DNA of 64,000 nucleotides from Dyadobacter endophyticus. Lineage in GTDB: Bacteria > Bacteroidota > Bacteroidia > Cytophagales > Spirosomataceae. Made by a program: the position numbers and the translations under genes. The DNA lies in the NCBI RefSeq assembly GCF_014641595.1, contig NZ_BMIA01000002.1:496001-560000 (forward strand). Direction: 5' to 3'. Positions within the stretch are counted from its first letter, which is position 1; every line of letters begins with the position of its first letter. The notes under the pieces were generated by a model, which had not been told where the DNA came from, did no database searches, and saw only the letters and a program-made list of their open reading frames with translations. Below, one piece after another: positions 53,235 to 61,811 of this stretch.

Positions 53235-54395
53235 CTAACCGGCATGATTTAAAGACATTGGAGAAATTTCTGTCGATTCCAATTTTTCAAGTTCAGCCTC
53301 AAAATGAACGACAAACCGGTCAGCATCGCGCCGGATATCCAGCTCGTATTTTCCCGGATAAATCAGATCCAACCTGCGCCGGACATTTTTTAGGCCGATT
53401 CCCCCGTAATTCACCACTTCCGCATTCTGCTCCTCCGAAACCGTGTTGATGAGATTAAATACCAGATTTGCATTGTCCAACCGCAGATCGCCTCGGATCC
53501 AGTTGGGCTGGTCGTGGTGCCTTGAAACGTGCTTAAATGCGTTTTCCATGAACGTCATGAGCACAAAAGGCGCAATGCCCGGCTGCTCGTCAAAGTGTTC
53601 CTCCACCTTGAAAACCACATCCAGGTTGTCGCTCTGACGCAGCTTTTCCAGTTCGATAAAGTTTTCGAGATAAGCAATTTCCTTAACCAGTGGGATCTGG
53701 TGGTCGTTGCATTCATACAACTGATGCCGGAGTAGCTCCGAGAACTTCGCAAGCGACGCCGACGCCATATCGGGGTTTTTATGGATCAGGAAAAAGATCG
53801 AATTGATACTGTTGAAAAGGAAATGTGGGTTGAACTGGTATTTCAGAAAATTCAATTCGGTTTCCAGCTTTTCTTTTTCCAGAATTTGTTGTCTTTGCTG
53901 CGTTTGAAGCCAGTTTTTGGCTAATTTGATACTCATCGCAAATGTCGTTGCGGCAACAGTCGACGATAACGGTCCTCCGAGCATCATGTGAAAAAACTCG
54001 TAGTTTCCAGGTCCGAAGAATTCTTCCAGCGTTTTTCCTGCGGCCCAGGCGCCGATGTAGTAGCCCGGCACGATCATCGCGGCGGTAGCGAGGATGGTTA
54101 ACAGCAAAAACGTCAGAAACTGGACATACCTGCCTTTTTCCAGGAACCGCGGGATAAGAAAATACAGGTTGAAATACACCGCCAGCGCCTGCCATATCAC
54201 GTAAAATAGGAACTTGATCACGGAGGTTGTAAACAGTGCTTCCACCACCTTGACCGGATTGCCAAGCGCCACCACCCACCATATATAATGATAGACGATC
54301 CAGAATGGAATATGGTAGAGCTTGTACCTAAAAAACCAATGCGCCCGGGGGGGCGAAGCGGCAAAATCAGGGTCGAAATGCGGTTGGGCGGTCAT
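53235..54395 (-). CDS. LytS-like membrane sensor histidine kinase
   Basis: 386 residues. Four or five hydrophobic helices in the first 165 residues, a coiled coil with QTQQRQQILEKEKLETELNF and the His_kinase domain YQFNPHFLFNSINSIF (phosphoacceptor in NPHFLFN), then HATPase motifs FMENAFKHV and GGIGLKNVRRRLDLIYPG. No large extracytoplasmic loop, so the signal is probably within the membrane. Paired with the LytTR regulator whose gene follows without a gap. Confidence 0.92.
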   Translation of the reverse strand: MTAQPHFDPDFAASPPRAHWFFRYKLYHIPFWIVYHYIWWVVALGNPVKVVEALFTTSVIKFLFYVIWQALAVYFNLYFLIPRFLEKGRYVQFLTFLLLTILATAAMIVPGYYIGAWAAGKTLEEFFGPGNYEFFHMMLGGPLSSTVAATTFAMSIKLAKNWLQTQQRQQILEKEKLETELNFLKYQFNPHFLFNSINSIFFLIHKNPDMASASLAKFSELLRHQLYECNDHQIPLVKEIAYLENFIELEKLRQSDNLDVVFKVEEHFDEQPGIAPFVLMTFMENAFKHVSRHHDQPNWIRGDLRLDNANLVFNLINTVSEEQNAEVVNYGGIGLKNVRRRLDLIYPGKYELDIRRDADRFVVHFEAELEKLESTEISPMSLNHAG

Positions 54396-54564
54396 GCGGA
54401 AACAAGAGGCTATTCTATTCCCAATTTACGGGAATAAGCGCAGAATAGGAGCCGTCGGGATGAACTGGCCCAAATAATTGATAAACTGTCGGCGCCGCTA
54501 TACAACAAGACCCGGTGGATTTGGATCGTCCGCCAGGCCTGTACCGAAGTTATTCACTAAAAAG

Positions 54565-54957
54565 CTATGTCAGCGTTACACCACACGGGCATGCCGTGCT
54601 GCGTTTGACGGCGTTATTATATTCCAATTTCAGCTTCTTACCTTTCTCATCCGCCTCTTCAAGGAGCTCGAAAGTGCGGCGCTCGCCAAGCATCAGAAGC
54701 GATTGGAAAAGAATGCCGGCATATTTACTTTCTTCGCTACCAGGGCCTTTTTCCTTGGCGAGATCATTGTAGTGCCCGAAAAGATCTTTCCCTTTCCCCA
54801 TCGTTTTATGTTTTGCGTTGAATTTCAGAACCTTAGTTTCCACGCTAAAAAGCGCTTCGAATCTCCCTTTTGCCAATTTAGGAAAATAATTATAAAAAAT
54901 CTCAAAAAACACATGCCAATTTGAATAGATAGCGATGGATATCAGACTGGCGATCAC
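54565..54957 (-). CDS. Unknown protein of 130 residues co-encoded with a START-domain protein
   Basis: Starts at GTG 54957, 7 bp after the stop of the START-domain gene, which makes co-transcription likely. A hydrophobic N-terminus (ASLISIAIYSNWHVFFEIFY) suggests a membrane anchor; the rest is charged and helical (FGHYNDLAKEKGPGSEESKY, then LEEADEKGKKLKLEYNNAVK) and ends with a CPCGV pair near the C-terminus. No family recognised. A longer in-frame extension to 55050 overlaps the upstream gene and is less likely. Confidence 0.6.
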   Translation of the reverse strand: MIASLISIAIYSNWHVFFEIFYNYFPKLAKGRFEALFSVETKVLKFNAKHKTMGKGKDLFGHYNDLAKEKGPGSEESKYAGILFQSLLMLGERRTFELLEEADEKGKKLKLEYNNAVKRSTACPCGVTLT

Positions 54958-54964
54958 CGTCCCA

Positions 54965-55582
54965 CTAACCTCCGCGACGCTTCCGCAGCACCTTCCGCAT
55001 GTTTTGAAACGTTTCGATAGGTGCCCGGCAAGCGAACATGTTGACGACATGCGCAGGAATGTGACCGCCGGGGTCGACTTGCAGCAGGTATTCCACCCAC
55101 ACCTTCCCGTCCGGCAACGGGCGGATTAGCCAGCGGTTTATTGAAGCGTTGATTCGTACAACACCCTCCCGCAACGGCACGATCCCCGGTACGGCTGGTG
55201 CTTCAACAGTCACAACACCGCTCCTTTCGTGTTTTATGACGCGCAAATGCGTCACAAAATCGCGATTATCCAACGGCCACGGCAAACTTACCTCCGTATG
55301 ATAAAGCAGCTCCGTATCGGAAACTCTTCGAATCAGTCGGCACGATTTGGTATGGCACACCCATTGCTCGGTGGCTTTCACATCCAGCAATAATGCAATC
55401 ACCTCATCCAGGCCTGCATCCAGCGTACATTCCGCTTTCATGGCTTTGATCTTCGAATCGGGGACCGTTTTGGCATACACTTTTATCCCGTCGCGCATAG
55501 CCACGCGCCTCCATTCCGCCTGCGCGACCGCATGCGTAATACACAGGTAAAGAGACAGTAAAGCGAGTATCAGGCACCTCAT
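54965..55582 (-). CDS. START-domain (SRPBCC) lipid-binding protein, exported
   Basis: 205 residues. Signal peptide (MRCLILALLSLYLCITHAVA), then a START/Bet v1-like domain: IKVYAKTVPDSKIKAMKAEC, LLLDVKATEQWVCHTKSCRL, HTEVSLPWPLDNRDFVTHLR and WLIRPLPDGKVWVEYLLQVD. These match bacterial START proteins that bind lipids, here in the periplasm. It may move lipid or sterol-like molecules. Downstream, 7 bp later, lies the small unknown gene of the same operon. Confidence 0.9.
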   Translation of the reverse strand: MRCLILALLSLYLCITHAVAQAEWRRVAMRDGIKVYAKTVPDSKIKAMKAECTLDAGLDEVIALLLDVKATEQWVCHTKSCRLIRRVSDTELLYHTEVSLPWPLDNRDFVTHLRVIKHERSGVVTVEAPAVPGIVPLREGVVRINASINRWLIRPLPDGKVWVEYLLQVDPGGHIPAHVVNMFACRAPIETFQNMRKVLRKRRGG

Positions 55583-55646
55583 AGCGGCACAAAATTCTCA
55601 CTTCAACACCCATTAGCGAAGCCCATTTCTCCCCTGATGCCGGAAA

Positions 55647-55682
55647 GCATGTTTGAACTGACAGAATGCATGTTTGAACTGA
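55647..55682. repeat. 15-bp direct repeat, 21-bp period
   Basis: GCATGTTTGAACTGA occurs at 55647-55661 and again at 55668-55682. The sequences are exact copies. They lie in the 237-bp space between the START-domain gene and PorV; no regulator is known for them. Could be a chance short duplication. Confidence 0.4.
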
Positions 55683-55819
55683 TGAAAGTTTGCAGGCACT
55701 GGTGGGTCATTCGATTGCAGCGAATCGGTTTTCCAGGAATATTATTGAAAACAGACTTCGGCGGTGTGCTGCAAATACTTGTTAATCCGGGAATATTCGT
55801 TGAAAGGCGTTCAGCAGCC

Positions 55820-56902
55820 CTAAAAGTTGACCGAAGCCGACACTTTATACATATTCTTCAAGGGACTGCCCGAATCGGTCGGGATCAGATATGCGAAGTC
55901 GAGGGAATAGTGTTTCAGAATGCGTACACCGGCTCCGGTAGTGAAGAATTTGCGGTTGCCTTTCACTTTGTTTTCGGCGTGGTAGCCGCCCCGGAGTGCG
56001 AATACATTTTTGTACCAGTATTCAGCACCCATAGCCACAACTATTTCCTGCATTTCTTCTTTAAAACCACCGGGCGCGTCAGAAAAGGATTGGAGAATAC
56101 CTTCCAAATACGGTTTCTGATTCACATTGCTGCCGGGAACAGGCGTTGGTACCAACAGTTTTCCCGCCTCGGCGGTCACGTTCAGCTTGTGTTGCCCGTT
56201 GGCAGTATACGAAAGACCTCCGCCCAACCTCAGGGTTGTCGGCAAAAAGTATTCATAACCCGACCCATAGTCCATCTTGGGGCCGATATTGGTCAGTGCG
56301 GCACCGACCGTCCATACCATATTTTCATTCCCCTCGGCATCAGACGAAAGACTTTTGTAATAAACCCCGATGTCGCCGGCTACTGCGCGTGCAGGCTTCA
56401 ATACATTGCCCTGCACGACACTGCTTCCAATGTCCGATGACACATATTTGAGCGTCATCCCTGCTGAAAAATGGCTTCCCAATTGTTTGGCATACGATCC
56501 GCTGAACGCGATATCTCCACCGGCGGAAAGTGACGGAGCCGAAACGATTGCCGGATCACTGAAATATTGAACGGATGCGCCCACCACCTGCCCATTGTTC
56601 AGCTTCTTGTAACCGGCGGCGTAACCCAGCCAGGCACCATTAATAAGGGAGGACAGCCAGGGCGAGTAAGTCGCAGAAACTCCAAAACTTCCCGGCGCAT
56701 CGGCGAGCTTACCGACGTTCCAGAATGCCGAATTCGCGTCGCCACTTGTGGCAGTCCCGGCGTAGCCCATCCCTCCTGCCCGGGCATCCGGCGCGATGGT
56801 AAGAAAATCGGCGGCGGTCTCGGCAATGCGGTAGCTTGTCTGGGCAAGTACGTTCGTCATCGTGCATGACAAGCATGCCAGCGTGAGCAGATTCGCTTTC
56901 AT
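55820..56902 (-). CDS. porV: PorV (LptO), type IX secretion system outer-membrane protein
   Basis: 360 residues. Signal peptide (about 1-21), then an outer-membrane beta-barrel with the PorV N-terminal signature FLTIAPDARAGGMGYAGTAT, SGDANSAFWNVGKLADAPGS, and repeated strands (VSATYSPWLSSLINGAWLGY, YSLDFAYLIP) ending in a terminal aromatic (VSASVNF). PorV is the shuttle that carries CTD-bearing cargo from the T9SS translocon to the sortase PorU. PorU, usually nearby, is not present in this window, so other T9SS genes must lie elsewhere. Confidence 0.9.
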   Translation of the reverse strand: MKANLLTLACLSCTMTNVLAQTSYRIAETAADFLTIAPDARAGGMGYAGTATSGDANSAFWNVGKLADAPGSFGVSATYSPWLSSLINGAWLGYAAGYKKLNNGQVVGASVQYFSDPAIVSAPSLSAGGDIAFSGSYAKQLGSHFSAGMTLKYVSSDIGSSVVQGNVLKPARAVAGDIGVYYKSLSSDAEGNENMVWTVGAALTNIGPKMDYGSGYEYFLPTTLRLGGGLSYTANGQHKLNVTAEAGKLLVPTPVPGSNVNQKPYLEGILQSFSDAPGGFKEEMQEIVVAMGAEYWYKNVFALRGGYHAENKVKGNRKFFTTGAGVRILKHYSLDFAYLIPTDSGSPLKNMYKVSASVNF

Positions 56903-57001
56903 AGGGGTCTGATTTACGTTAAAAAAGTTTGTTAGCGGTTACAAACCCAAAACGTACCCCATTTTATATTATTACGTGACTCGCCGACATTCTTAAATAT
57001 C

Positions 57002-57973
57002 TCAATTCCAGCGATCCAGCCCTAGCAATTTGCGTCCCAGTTCGCTCAAATCCGCCGTTTGATAACGGGTTTGTTCCCAATTCCGGGGATCGCCCGGGAA
57101 AGCGTAACCCTGCGGCGCCTCACGTTCCCGCCAGGAGCGGATCCGCCATTGCCGCAATGCCTCATCTTCTTCCTGCGCCGGCATCATCGAAATATATTGC
57201 GCGAGGCGAACTTTGTCCTCGCTCCGGTTGGCGCGGATCCCGTGCGGCTGGGAACTATTAAAGATCAGCAGGTCACCGGCATTCATTTTTACCTTAACGA
57301 TCTCAAAACCTGTCACGTCCGGCTGAAAATGATTCCTGTCCTTCGGCTGCGTCAATTTCCAGGTGTCGTAGGTCCTGAACAGCTCCGGCACGCATTGAAA
57401 CCCGCCCATATTCTCGTCGTCCTGGTCGGCCAGCGCGAGTACGCCCTGCACATTTTGCGGTTTGGTTTCCGGGTCGTAGTCCCAATGAATAAAGCCTTTA
57501 TATTCGAAACCGGGACGGAGCGGCAGGTTCAAATTGGCCCGGTCGATGGTCACCCAAAGTTTTTCGGTGCCCCAAATGTCGGAGAATGCCTCATGCACCT
57601 TCGGGTATTGTCGGTTATCCCACAGGTATTGATGGTTGTACACCTCGACCATCCCGGTATTGGTCAGTTCTTTCATCTTCATTTCGGCACGTGGCGGCGC
57701 GTACCATGTTTCCGGGTCATCCGGGTCCTTTTCTTCAAATTCCCACAAAAAATCGGCCAGCTTTTTGACCTGCTCTTTCGGTACCGCATTCGGGATCACG
57801 ATATAACCATTGGTTGTCCAGAAATCCCAGTCTTCTTCGGTCAGTAATTTGAGCGGTTTGCCGTTACTTCTATCGTTTAGCCTCACATTGCTCGATTTGG
57901 CCGTCGAAGGATTACCAGGAATGTCCTGATGAGCATTCGCAGGTGCCATAGTGGCCATTGTTTTCGCTTCCAT
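57002..57973 (-). CDS. Phytanoyl-CoA dioxygenase family Fe(II)/2-oxoglutarate enzyme
   Basis: 323 residues. The double-stranded beta-helix with the metal triad is visible: H163-x-D165 in FIHWDYDPET, and the distal H244 in QPHGIRANRS, with R250 for 2-oxoglutarate. Neighbouring motifs are GYIVIPNAVPKEQVKKLADF, GFQCVPELFRTYDTW, and GDLLIFNSSQPHG. It would hydroxylate an unknown substrate in the cytoplasm. Divergent from an AraC regulator, which probably controls it. The first 40 residues (rich in Ala, Asn, Ser) precede the domain and may not be needed; a later ATG exists within them. Confidence 0.92.
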   Translation of the reverse strand: MEAKTMATMAPANAHQDIPGNPSTAKSSNVRLNDRSNGKPLKLLTEEDWDFWTTNGYIVIPNAVPKEQVKKLADFLWEFEEKDPDDPETWYAPPRAEMKMKELTNTGMVEVYNHQYLWDNRQYPKVHEAFSDIWGTEKLWVTIDRANLNLPLRPGFEYKGFIHWDYDPETKPQNVQGVLALADQDDENMGGFQCVPELFRTYDTWKLTQPKDRNHFQPDVTGFEIVKVKMNAGDLLIFNSSQPHGIRANRSEDKVRLAQYISMMPAQEEDEALRQWRIRSWREREAPQGYAFPGDPRNWEQTRYQTADLSELGRKLLGLDRWN

Positions 57974-58004
57974 ATCAATACTATTTTTTCATGATTGAAT
58001 AAAA

Positions 58005-58057
58005 CAAAACTAATTATCCGCTATAACCTCCACTACCGCTACAATTGCCTATTTTTG
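58005..58057. promoter_or_regulatory. Divergent promoter elements of the dioxygenase and AraC genes
   Basis: A minus-strand TAGTTTTG (58005-58012) and a plus-strand TATTTTTG (58050-58057) match TAnnTTTG and point to the two divergent genes. No matching -33 TTTG at standard spacing was seen for either, as expected of regulated promoters. The AraC protein encoded on the right could act here. Confidence 0.45.
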
Positions 58058-58129
58058 CTCTATATTAACAAGACCAGGAAATTACGCCTGTCATAGTGGC
58101 AAACCAGGGACAATTACAGGCATTTTAAT

Positions 58130-58975
58130 ATGAAAATTATCCGCGAAGACATCCACCCGGACCAGGGAAGTTCCTTCAAAATCCTGCTAACCCCTGGCCT
58201 GAACGACACATTTCTGTGGCACCTCCACCCTGAGTATGAGATCGTATATGTGGAAGGATCAAGCGGCACGCGGCACGTGGGCTCGCATACGTCCGTGTAC
58301 GAGGGCAGCGACCTGGTGTTTATCGGCCCGAATATACCGCACCTGAATTTCGATTATGGGGTTCGTACAAGCTGCGAGCAGGTAATTGTCCAGATGCGGG
58401 AAGATTTTTTGGGCAAAGATTTTCTGCTTGCACCCGAGCTCCAAAACATCCGGAAGTTGTTCGAAAACTCGCATCACGGTCTCTCATTTTCCGGCGAAAC
58501 CAAGCGTATTATAGGTGAAAAGCTCAAACAAATCCCCGCGCTGGCCCCGTTCGACCAACTACTGACGCTTCTTAGCATTTTAAGGCTTATGGCCGAGTCG
58601 ACCGAAGCGATCGTATTGAATCCCAAGCCGATCGGCAGTAAATCATTCCGGAAAGAACATCTGCGCATGCAGCATGTATATGCGTACGTAGAAGCCCATT
58701 TCGACCGCACACCCGACGTGAATGCAGTTGCGGCCGCGGTAAACCTTACCACTCCTGCTTTCTGCCGGTTTTTCAAAGCGAATACCCGCATGACTTTCAC
58801 CGATTTCGTGAACCAGTTCCGGATCAATCAGGCGAAGAATCTCTTGCTTCAAGACCGCTCAGTTTCAGAGGCATGCTTTGCTGTCGGGTTCGAAAGCCTC
58901 TCCTATTTCAATAAGCTTTTCAGAAAAGTAGTCGGCGAAAACCCTTCTGAATTCAAGAAACGGCATTTACGATAA
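58130..58975 (+). CDS. AraC-family transcriptional regulator with cupin-type sensor domain
   Basis: 281 residues. N-terminal cupin-like effector domain (about 15-150; LNDTFLWHLHPEYEIVYVEG, GSDLVFIGPNIPHLNFDYG), then the double AraC helix-turn-helix (about 180-280; LRMQHVYAYVEAHFDRTPDV, VNLTTPAFCRFFKANTRMTF, FVNQFRINQAKNLLLQDRS, FESLSYFNKLFRKVVGENPS). It is encoded divergently from the phytanoyl-CoA-dioxygenase-like gene and likely activates it in response to a small ligand (inference). Confidence 0.92.
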   Translation: MKIIREDIHPDQGSSFKILLTPGLNDTFLWHLHPEYEIVYVEGSSGTRHVGSHTSVYEGSDLVFIGPNIPHLNFDYGVRTSCEQVIVQMREDFLGKDFLLAPELQNIRKLFENSHHGLSFSGETKRIIGEKLKQIPALAPFDQLLTLLSILRLMAESTEAIVLNPKPIGSKSFRKEHLRMQHVYAYVEAHFDRTPDVNAVAAAVNLTTPAFCRFFKANTRMTFTDFVNQFRINQAKNLLLQDRSVSEACFAVGFESLSYFNKLFRKVVGENPSEFKKRHLR

Positions 58976-59002
58976 ATTTATTGATATTTTTAAGATCAAT
59001 AG

Positions 59003-59033
59003 TTTGGTATTTAAAATACCTTTACTATTTTTA
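59003..59033 (+). promoter_or_regulatory. Promoter with an internal palindrome upstream of the 2H phosphoesterase gene
   Basis: TTTG (59003-59006) and TATTTTTA (59026-59033, TAnnTTTG with one change) are 19 bases apart. Between them lies an exact 15-base palindrome, GGTATTT-A-AAATACC (59006-59020), where a repressor could block the promoter. The start codon is 25 bp downstream at 59059. Confidence 0.45.
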
Positions 59034-59058
59034 CAAGTGAAAATTACACTTCATCAAC

Positions 59059-59706
59059 ATGAAATCTATTCACATCAACAACAACGATTTGAGTACGATC
59101 AGGAACATCCGGGAGCATCTCTATGAGTACCTCCTGGTTTTTTCCTGTGATCCGGTCACCGAAGCCGCGATCGGAAGCGTCAAGCAGTATTTTCAAAAGG
59201 CTTATGGCTGCGAACAGGCTGCGAATCTCCGCCCGCATCTGACGCTTTTCAACTGCATTATCCATGAATATAAACTCGACAGGGTAATTCAGGGGTTTGA
59301 AAAAGTGGCGCGCCATGTCGCGCCATTCCGTATTGAATTGGATGGTTTCAACCGGTACGAAGGCGGTACGTTTTACGTCGATCTGGACGCAAGCTCCTCT
59401 CTTCAGGTAAACGGGTTGACCAAGAACCTTAAAACCGAGACGATTGAGCACCTGTCCAAATGGGCTTCGGGGGAATTCAGGTTCTGCACCGATCCGCATG
59501 TTACCATCGCCCGCAGGATGACACCGGCACAGATGAACAGCGCAGCCAAGGAATGGATGTACAAGAAATTCCACTCATCGTTCCGCGTCACGGAAATGAT
59601 CTTGCTGAAAAGATCCCTGGTAAGCGGCTCGAAGTGCAGGGAAATCGCGCGCATGCCATTGTTGGGTTTGCCGGACCAGACGTTTGTGCAGGCGAGTTTG
59701 TTCTGA
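59059..59706 (+). CDS. 2H phosphoesterase (2'-5' RNA ligase-like)
   Basis: 215 residues with the two H-x-T catalytic motifs of the 2H phosphoesterase superfamily: RPHLTLFN (about residues 58-65) and DPHVTIARR (about 149-157). The spacing and the internal strand-helix pattern match LigT/CPDase-type proteins, which act on 2',3'-cyclic or 2'-5' phosphodiester bonds in RNA or nucleotides. No second-domain or membrane part. Substrate unknown. It stands alone with its own promoter. Confidence 0.85.
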   Translation: MKSIHINNNDLSTIRNIREHLYEYLLVFSCDPVTEAAIGSVKQYFQKAYGCEQAANLRPHLTLFNCIIHEYKLDRVIQGFEKVARHVAPFRIELDGFNRYEGGTFYVDLDASSSLQVNGLTKNLKTETIEHLSKWASGEFRFCTDPHVTIARRMTPAQMNSAAKEWMYKKFHSSFRVTEMILLKRSLVSGSKCREIARMPLLGLPDQTFVQASLF

Positions 59707-59869
59707 TCGCAGTAAGACGTATAGGGACATACGACTAAGAAAATGATTAGGAGCTATGTAAAGTTAGGCCGATCCGGTTATTTCGTATCTTCGGCTATCG
59801 GTGAGCGGTATTTCGAGTGTAATAATCGACCGCTGCCGACCGACGGACCAATTTCCTAACGACCTTTTT

Positions 59870-61741
59870 ATGAAGCCAAAATTCCTTTTATGCTCAACGA
59901 TCGGGCTGATGCTTTGTGGACTGAGTGCCTTTTCACAGTCTTTCAACAACTTCCCTGTTACAACCCAAAAACCGCCGCTGCATGGCAAGCACTGGATGGG
60001 GATTACCGGCAAGCCGCTCGCGGCGACAGCCGGCGCGATGATTTTCAGCAAAGGCGGTAACGCTATTGATGCTTCATGCGCGATGCTAGCGGCTACCTGC
60101 ACGATGTGGGATGTACTGAGTTGGGGTGGAGAAACGCAGGCGTTGATCTACAATCCCAAAACCAAGAAAGTGATCGCCATCAACGCAATGGGCGTCGCGC
60201 CGACAGGGGCTACGGCGGCCTTTTTCAAAAATAAGGGCATGAAATATCCGCCGGAATATGGCCCACTGGCTGCCACAACACCCGGAACGCCCGGCGGCTT
60301 GATGACCATGCTCGCGGAATACGGAACGATGAGCCTCAAGGAGGTGCTCGCGCCAGCAATGCAGATGGCCGAGGGCTACCCTATCGAAGCACAGACCGCT
60401 AATTCCATTGAAAAAGGTAAGGACGAAATCAAGAAATGGCCGTATTCGACCAAGGTATTCCTGCCCCATTTAGGGCAGAAGCGCGAGGCTCCGGATGCGG
60501 GGGAGATATTTGTCCAGAAGGATTTGCGTGAGACATTACAGAAACTGGTGGATACCGAGCAACAAGCGCTAAAAAGCGGCAAAAACCGTAAGGAAGCCAT
60601 TTATGCGGCTTATGACCGGTTTTACAAAGGCGACATTGCCGAAGAGATCGCGCGCGGTTGCCAGGAACAGGGAGGCCTCATCACCGAGCAGGATATGGCC
60701 AACTGGAAGGTTAAGATCGAAGAGCCTTTGATGACCAACTACAAAGGTATTGAAGTGTACAAAATGCAGCAATGGACGCAGGGGCCGGTCATGTTACAGG
60801 CGCTCAACATGCTGGAAAACTTCGATCTGAAGAGTATGGGATACAATTCCTCGCGCTATGTGCATACTTTGTATCAGGTCATGAACCTGGCATTTGCCGA
60901 TCGTGACTTCTATTATGGTGATCCGGCATTTGCTCCTGAAGAGCCGATGAAAGGGTTACTGTCCAAAGAATATGCGAAACAAAGGATCAAGCAGATCAAT
61001 TGGGAGCAGAACGACGCGAAAATAATGCCCGGAGACCCCTACCCTTTTGAGGGAAAAAAGAATCCTTTTACTGAACAGATCAAAAACTGGGGCAATTTTC
61101 AAGCGTCGTTGAACCGCAATGCAAATGGGCTCGACGAAAAGTTTATGGAGGAATTCACTGCGGGAACGACTTCCGTTGAAGCCACCGACGAAGAAGGCTG
61201 GGTGGTTAGTATTACGCCCAGCGGCGGTTGGGTGCCTGCGTGTATCGCGGGTAACACCGGCGTGGGCCTGAGCCAGCGCATGCAATCGTTCGTGCTCGAT
61301 GCCCGCGAGAATCCCTTTAATGTGGTAGAACCAGGCAAACGACCAAGGGTTACTTTGACACCCAGCCTCGCCATGAAGGACGGAAAGCCGTTCCTTTCCT
61401 TTGCCAAGCAGGCAGGCGACGAGCAAGACCAGCTTCTTTTGCAATTCTTTTTAAATGTGGCCGAATTCGGAATGACGGTGCAGGAAGCGACGGAGGCTCC
61501 GAGCTTCAAGACATTGCAAATGTATGCCAGCTTCGGTGAGCATGAAAAAGATCCGGGAGGGCTGATTTTAAATCAATCCATGCCCGACTGGACACGCAAA
61601 GAACTCTCCCGCATGGGCTACAAACTCAGCTACCAGCCCCGCACCAGCGGCCCGATTAACGCCATTTATTTCGATTGGCAGCACGGCAGCTTTTGGGGAG
61701 GATCGAGCAACCATGGTGAAGATTACGGCTTCGGTTGGTGA
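59870..61741 (+). CDS. Gamma-glutamyltransferase family hydrolase, exported
   Basis: 623 residues with signal peptide (MKPKFLLCSTIGLMLCGLSA), so periplasmic. The GGT fold is clear: AGAMIFSKGGNAIDASCAML near residue 60, TPGTPGGLMTML, EQDMANWKV, and the small-subunit start GTTSVEATDEEGWVVSITPS, whose Thr would become the catalytic N-terminus after self-cleavage. The residues after it (SVEATD) differ from the canonical TTHYS, so the enzyme may use another substrate than glutathione. C-terminal GGSSNHGEDYGFGW is close to the family end. ATG 59870 matches the signal peptide. Confidence 0.85.
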   Translation: MKPKFLLCSTIGLMLCGLSAFSQSFNNFPVTTQKPPLHGKHWMGITGKPLAATAGAMIFSKGGNAIDASCAMLAATCTMWDVLSWGGETQALIYNPKTKKVIAINAMGVAPTGATAAFFKNKGMKYPPEYGPLAATTPGTPGGLMTMLAEYGTMSLKEVLAPAMQMAEGYPIEAQTANSIEKGKDEIKKWPYSTKVFLPHLGQKREAPDAGEIFVQKDLRETLQKLVDTEQQALKSGKNRKEAIYAAYDRFYKGDIAEEIARGCQEQGGLITEQDMANWKVKIEEPLMTNYKGIEVYKMQQWTQGPVMLQALNMLENFDLKSMGYNSSRYVHTLYQVMNLAFADRDFYYGDPAFAPEEPMKGLLSKEYAKQRIKQINWEQNDAKIMPGDPYPFEGKKNPFTEQIKNWGNFQASLNRNANGLDEKFMEEFTAGTTSVEATDEEGWVVSITPSGGWVPACIAGNTGVGLSQRMQSFVLDARENPFNVVEPGKRPRVTLTPSLAMKDGKPFLSFAKQAGDEQDQLLLQFFLNVAEFGMTVQEATEAPSFKTLQMYASFGEHEKDPGGLILNQSMPDWTRKELSRMGYKLSYQPRTSGPINAIYFDWQHGSFWGGSSNHGEDYGFGW

Positions 61742-61775
61742 TCATTCGCAAAGCCACCTTAATGCCATAACTCGA

Positions 61776-61811
61776 TGTTATAGGATTGTTTTAACTAACA
61801 ATCCTATAACA
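61776..61811. terminator. Exact 15-bp stem hairpin at the end of two convergent genes
   Basis: TGTTATAGGATTGTT (61776-61790) and AACAATCCTATAACA (61797-61811) are exact inverted repeats around TTAACT, with T- and A-runs flanking. The stop codon of the convergent VOC-GNAT gene (61804-61806) lies inside the right arm. Likely bidirectional terminator. Confidence 0.85.

Noticed and set aside
55637..56440. 267-codon plus-strand frame opposite PorV
   Set aside because: It is the antisense shadow of the clearly coding PorV gene and shows no family motif.
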